Positions 61,770 to 64,000 of a DNA stretch of 64,000 nt are shown piece by piece. The notes beneath the pieces are model-generated. The model saw only the letters and a program-made list of their open reading frames with translations, did no database searches and was not told where the DNA came from. This DNA comes from Motiliproteus coralliicola (lineage in GTDB: Bacteria > Pseudomonadota > Gammaproteobacteria > Pseudomonadales > Balneatricaceae), in the NCBI RefSeq assembly GCF_003345655.1, contig NZ_QQOH01000001.1, positions 1,426,001-1,490,000 on the forward strand, given 5' to 3'. Each line of letters opens with the position of its first letter. Positions within the stretch are counted from its first letter, which is position 1. The translations under genes were made by a program, and so were the position numbers.

Positions 61770-63986
61770 ATGACCCATAGAGACCGCATCGGCCGTCCTC
61801 TGGCCAGGGGCTGGCTACAACTACTGTTTGCGCTTTGCCTGCTACTGGGCAACGGTCCGGCGTTTGCGATGGAATACCAGGCCATCATCGAGCAACTGTT
61901 TCCCAAAGCCACCCGCATCGAACCCAAGCAGCAGGATTACCCGGTCTACCCGGTTTATCAGCTCAACGAACTGCTGGGCTACGCCTACGAATCCACCGAC
62001 CTGAGCGACCTACCCGGGTTTGCCGGCAAACCTATCAAGCTGATGATCGGGCTCGATACCGCCGGTCGCTTCAGCGGCGTCAAGGTGCTCGACCACCACG
62101 AGCCGGTGTTTCTCCACGGGCTCGGCCAGCAACCGTTGTTCGATTTTGTTGATCAATACCAAGGGCAGTCGCTGACCGATCCGATCGTGATCGGCGAAGG
62201 CAACTCCGAGGAAGGCGGGCCGGTCTACATCGACGGCGTCAGCAAGGCCACCGTATCGGTGGTGATCGTCAACGACACAGTACTGGCCACCGCGCTGCAG
62301 GTGGCCCGAAATCGGCTGGAAGGATTTGCCCAGTCTCCAGCCGCACGCCCGAAGACCGATCTGTTCGAACCGCTGAGCATCGACGAGTTGATCGCCCGCG
62401 GCTACCTGCAGCACTGGCAGCTCAATCGCGCCAGCGTCGAGCAGGAACTGGGACAGTCGCTGGACAACTATGGCGATATCGATCTGGAGCACGACCTTAA
62501 TCTGACCCCGGAGCAGCTGCAGCGAATCGATCAGGATCCTGGCCAGGCGCTGTTTAGCGAACTCTGGGTTGCCTATCTGAATGCCCCAATCATCGGCCGC
62601 AACCTGCTGGGTGAGCAGCACTACCGACAGCTGATCCAGAGTCTAAAAAAGGATGAACAAGTTTTTGCGGTGCTGTCACGCGGCCCCTTCGGCCACGTCA
62701 AAGAGGATTTCAAACCCGGCACCGTGCCAGGTCGCCTGTCATTGCAGCAGCAAGGGCTGGCGATTGAGCTACGCGACCTGAACGCGCTGGAGGACAGCAG
62801 CGACCCGAACGCCTTCGCCGACGGCATCCCGGAGTTCGACCAGGCTCACCTGTTCCGAATCAAGGGCCACGCCGGGTTCAACCCCGGCGCTGAATCCCAA
62901 CTGGTGCTCAATGTCGACCTGGCCCGAAACCACCTGATCAGCGATCAGGGCAGCTTCAGCTACAGCCATAAGTTGCCGGACGAGCTGTTCGAGCTAGTCG
63001 AGGTGGAGATCGCCGCCGCACCGCTACCGCTGTGGATGCGGATCTGGAAGGACCGCACCGCCACCATCGCCACCCTGCTGCTGGGGCTCGGACTGCTGAG
63101 CTGGGTCTTTGTCCGCCAGCGTCGATACAGTTACCAGAGCCGATTTATGCACTATTTCCGCTGGGGCTATCTGTGGTTCACGCTGCTATTTATCGGCTTC
63201 TACGCCCAGGGCCAGTTGTCGGTGGTCAACATCTATACCCTGCTGCTGGCGCTCTGGGACGGTTTCGATATCAAGCTGTTCCTGCTCGACCCGGTGATCT
63301 TTATCCTCTGGAGCTACACCTTTATCAGCCTGTTCCTGTGGGGTCGAGGGCTGTTCTGCGGCTGGCTTTGCCCGTTCGGAGCGCTGCAGGAGATGGTGGC
63401 CTGGGTTGCCGCCAAGCTAAAGATCAAACAGTGGAAGATGCCGGAGCCACTGCATCGACGCCTTATTCTGATCAAGTACCCGCTGCTGCTCGGGCTGGTC
63501 GTCACCGCCTTCGGCTCCCTGACGCTGGCCGAACAACTGGCCGAGGTGGAGCCGTTCAAAACCAGTATCACCCTGGTGTTCGTGCGTCACTGGCCGTTCG
63601 TCCTTTACGCCCTGTTGCTGCTCGGAATGGGTCTGTTCGTGCACAAGTTCTACTGCCGCTACCTGTGCCCGCTGGGGGCCGGGCTGGCGGTGCTCGGTCG
63701 GCTGCGGCTGTTCAACTGGCTCGATCGCATCGAGCCCTGCGGCAGCCCCTGCCAACTGTGTAAGCGCCGCTGCGGCATCAATGCCATCCACCAGGACGGC
63801 CGGATCGATTACGACGAGTGTATTCAGTGCCTGGAATGCGTGGTGATCCTGAACGATCCCAAGCAGTGTGTCGCCTCGCTACAACAGGCCAAGAAACAGC
63901 GCCGCCGCAACCAATCACTGGCCGTAGATATCAGTTCTGGCCCGGTCAACGAGCCTCAACCCGGGATCAAACCGGTGGTTGGATAA
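61770..63986 (+). CDS. NosR/NirI-family flavo-iron-sulfur membrane protein
   Basis: A 738-residue membrane redox protein. A signal region (about 1-31, ending AFA) is followed by a periplasmic FMN-binding domain (about 45-175) with T161 in VSKATVS as the likely covalent flavin site. A second periplasmic part and about six helices follow, with FCGWLCP (C530, C534) and YCRYLCP (C629, C633), and a ferredoxin-like ending CGSPCQLCKRRC and DECIQCLECV. NosR supplies electrons or aids nitrous oxide reductase. No nosZ is visible; it could lie just beyond the window. Related proteins serve other quinol-linked systems, so the exact role is open. Confidence 0.88.
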   Translation: MTHRDRIGRPLARGWLQLLFALCLLLGNGPAFAMEYQAIIEQLFPKATRIEPKQQDYPVYPVYQLNELLGYAYESTDLSDLPGFAGKPIKLMIGLDTAGRFSGVKVLDHHEPVFLHGLGQQPLFDFVDQYQGQSLTDPIVIGEGNSEEGGPVYIDGVSKATVSVVIVNDTVLATALQVARNRLEGFAQSPAARPKTDLFEPLSIDELIARGYLQHWQLNRASVEQELGQSLDNYGDIDLEHDLNLTPEQLQRIDQDPGQALFSELWVAYLNAPIIGRNLLGEQHYRQLIQSLKKDEQVFAVLSRGPFGHVKEDFKPGTVPGRLSLQQQGLAIELRDLNALEDSSDPNAFADGIPEFDQAHLFRIKGHAGFNPGAESQLVLNVDLARNHLISDQGSFSYSHKLPDELFELVEVEIAAAPLPLWMRIWKDRTATIATLLLGLGLLSWVFVRQRRYSYQSRFMHYFRWGYLWFTLLFIGFYAQGQLSVVNIYTLLLALWDGFDIKLFLLDPVIFILWSYTFISLFLWGRGLFCGWLCPFGALQEMVAWVAAKLKIKQWKMPEPLHRRLILIKYPLLLGLVVTAFGSLTLAEQLAEVEPFKTSITLVFVRHWPFVLYALLLLGMGLFVHKFYCRYLCPLGAGLAVLGRLRLFNWLDRIEPCGSPCQLCKRRCGINAIHQDGRIDYDECIQCLECVVILNDPKQCVASLQQAKKQRRRNQSLAVDISSGPVNEPQPGIKPVVG

Positions 63987-64000
63987 AACACCACCATCGC

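Noticed and set aside
1-64000. CRISPR array, insertion sequence or integrative element
   Set aside because: No regularly spaced direct repeats, transposase or integrase motifs, or att-like duplications beside a tRNA were seen in the window.

Overview
The window looks like a chromosomal segment of a GC-rich, marine-type gammaproteobacterium, probably an Oceanospirillales or Pseudomonas-like relative. This is inferred from gene content and not from any search: a divergent fpr/finR-like pair, a TRAP transporter, an NADP malic enzyme with a phosphotransacetylase tail, an ErdR/AgmR-like regulator, a NahK/ErcS'-like hybrid kinase with a FIST partner, and many c-di-GMP proteins. I see no rRNA, tRNA, CRISPR array, insertion sequence or prophage. 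The genes are densely packed and mostly of housekeeping or environmental-sensing type.

Layout. 0-7.5 kb: a Cache-GGDEF cyclase, a DeaD-like RNA helicase, a DUF1835 protein, a GGDEF-EAL protein and TrmH. 7.8-9.8 kb: prephenate dehydratase, a membrane-anchored protein and a SCO1/SenC protein, closed by a hairpin. 10.0-15.3 kb: two groups of unrecognised small membrane proteins (10.0-10.9 and 13.2-15.3 kb, the latter with a lipoprotein) around a TrmO-like protein and a divergent EamA exporter/TetR pair with two palindromic operators. 15.3-18.6 kb: fpr and its probable LysR activator finR, a small membrane protein and a second EamA transporter whose stop codon lies in a tandem repeat. 18.7-23.3 kb: an Lrp-type regulator, malic enzyme, acyl-CoA thioesterase and a lipase-like hydrolase.

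23.4-31.1 kb is a catabolic block: a TRAP transporter (dctPQM-like), an Lrp/PutR-type regulator and a 1212-residue PutA without the N-terminal DNA-binding domain. The TRAP and putA upstream regions share the half-site TTTAGGAA, which suggests common control. 31.2-37 kb: a membrane protein, an AcrR-type repressor, and an RND efflux pair with a perfect palindrome in the divergent promoter. 37.1-40.8 kb: a flavin/Fe-S demethylase-like enzyme, a TetR regulator with a double palindromic operator, and a ProC-like protein lacking the SPGGTT signature.

40.8-49.5 kb: a hemerythrin fused to a Cys-rich domain, a 1113-residue protein with three periplasmic binding domains, GGDEF and a C-terminal hemerythrin, a PEP-CTERM-like secreted protein (variant PNPGT) behind a good sigma-54 promoter, an ACT-domain protein, and a divergent LysR/Old Yellow Enzyme pair. 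49.5-57.8 kb: an SsuABC-like ABC importer divergent from a LuxR-type response regulator, an FKBP isomerase, then FIST and hybrid kinase genes read in the opposite direction. A 17-bp motif is shared by the promoter regions of the regulator/ABC genes and the FIST-kinase operon, which suggests that they form one phosphorelay regulon. 58-64 kb: a Cache chemoreceptor, a general porin and a NosR-like flavo-iron-sulfur membrane protein whose downstream partners lie outside the window.

The strongest candidates for new biology are the binding-protein/GGDEF/hemerythrin receptor beside a Cys-rich hemerythrin, the divergent ProC-like protein in a demethylase locus, the FIST-kinase-regulator regulon motif, the variant PEP-CTERM protein under apparent sigma-54 control, and the unrecognised membrane-protein/lipoprotein operon.
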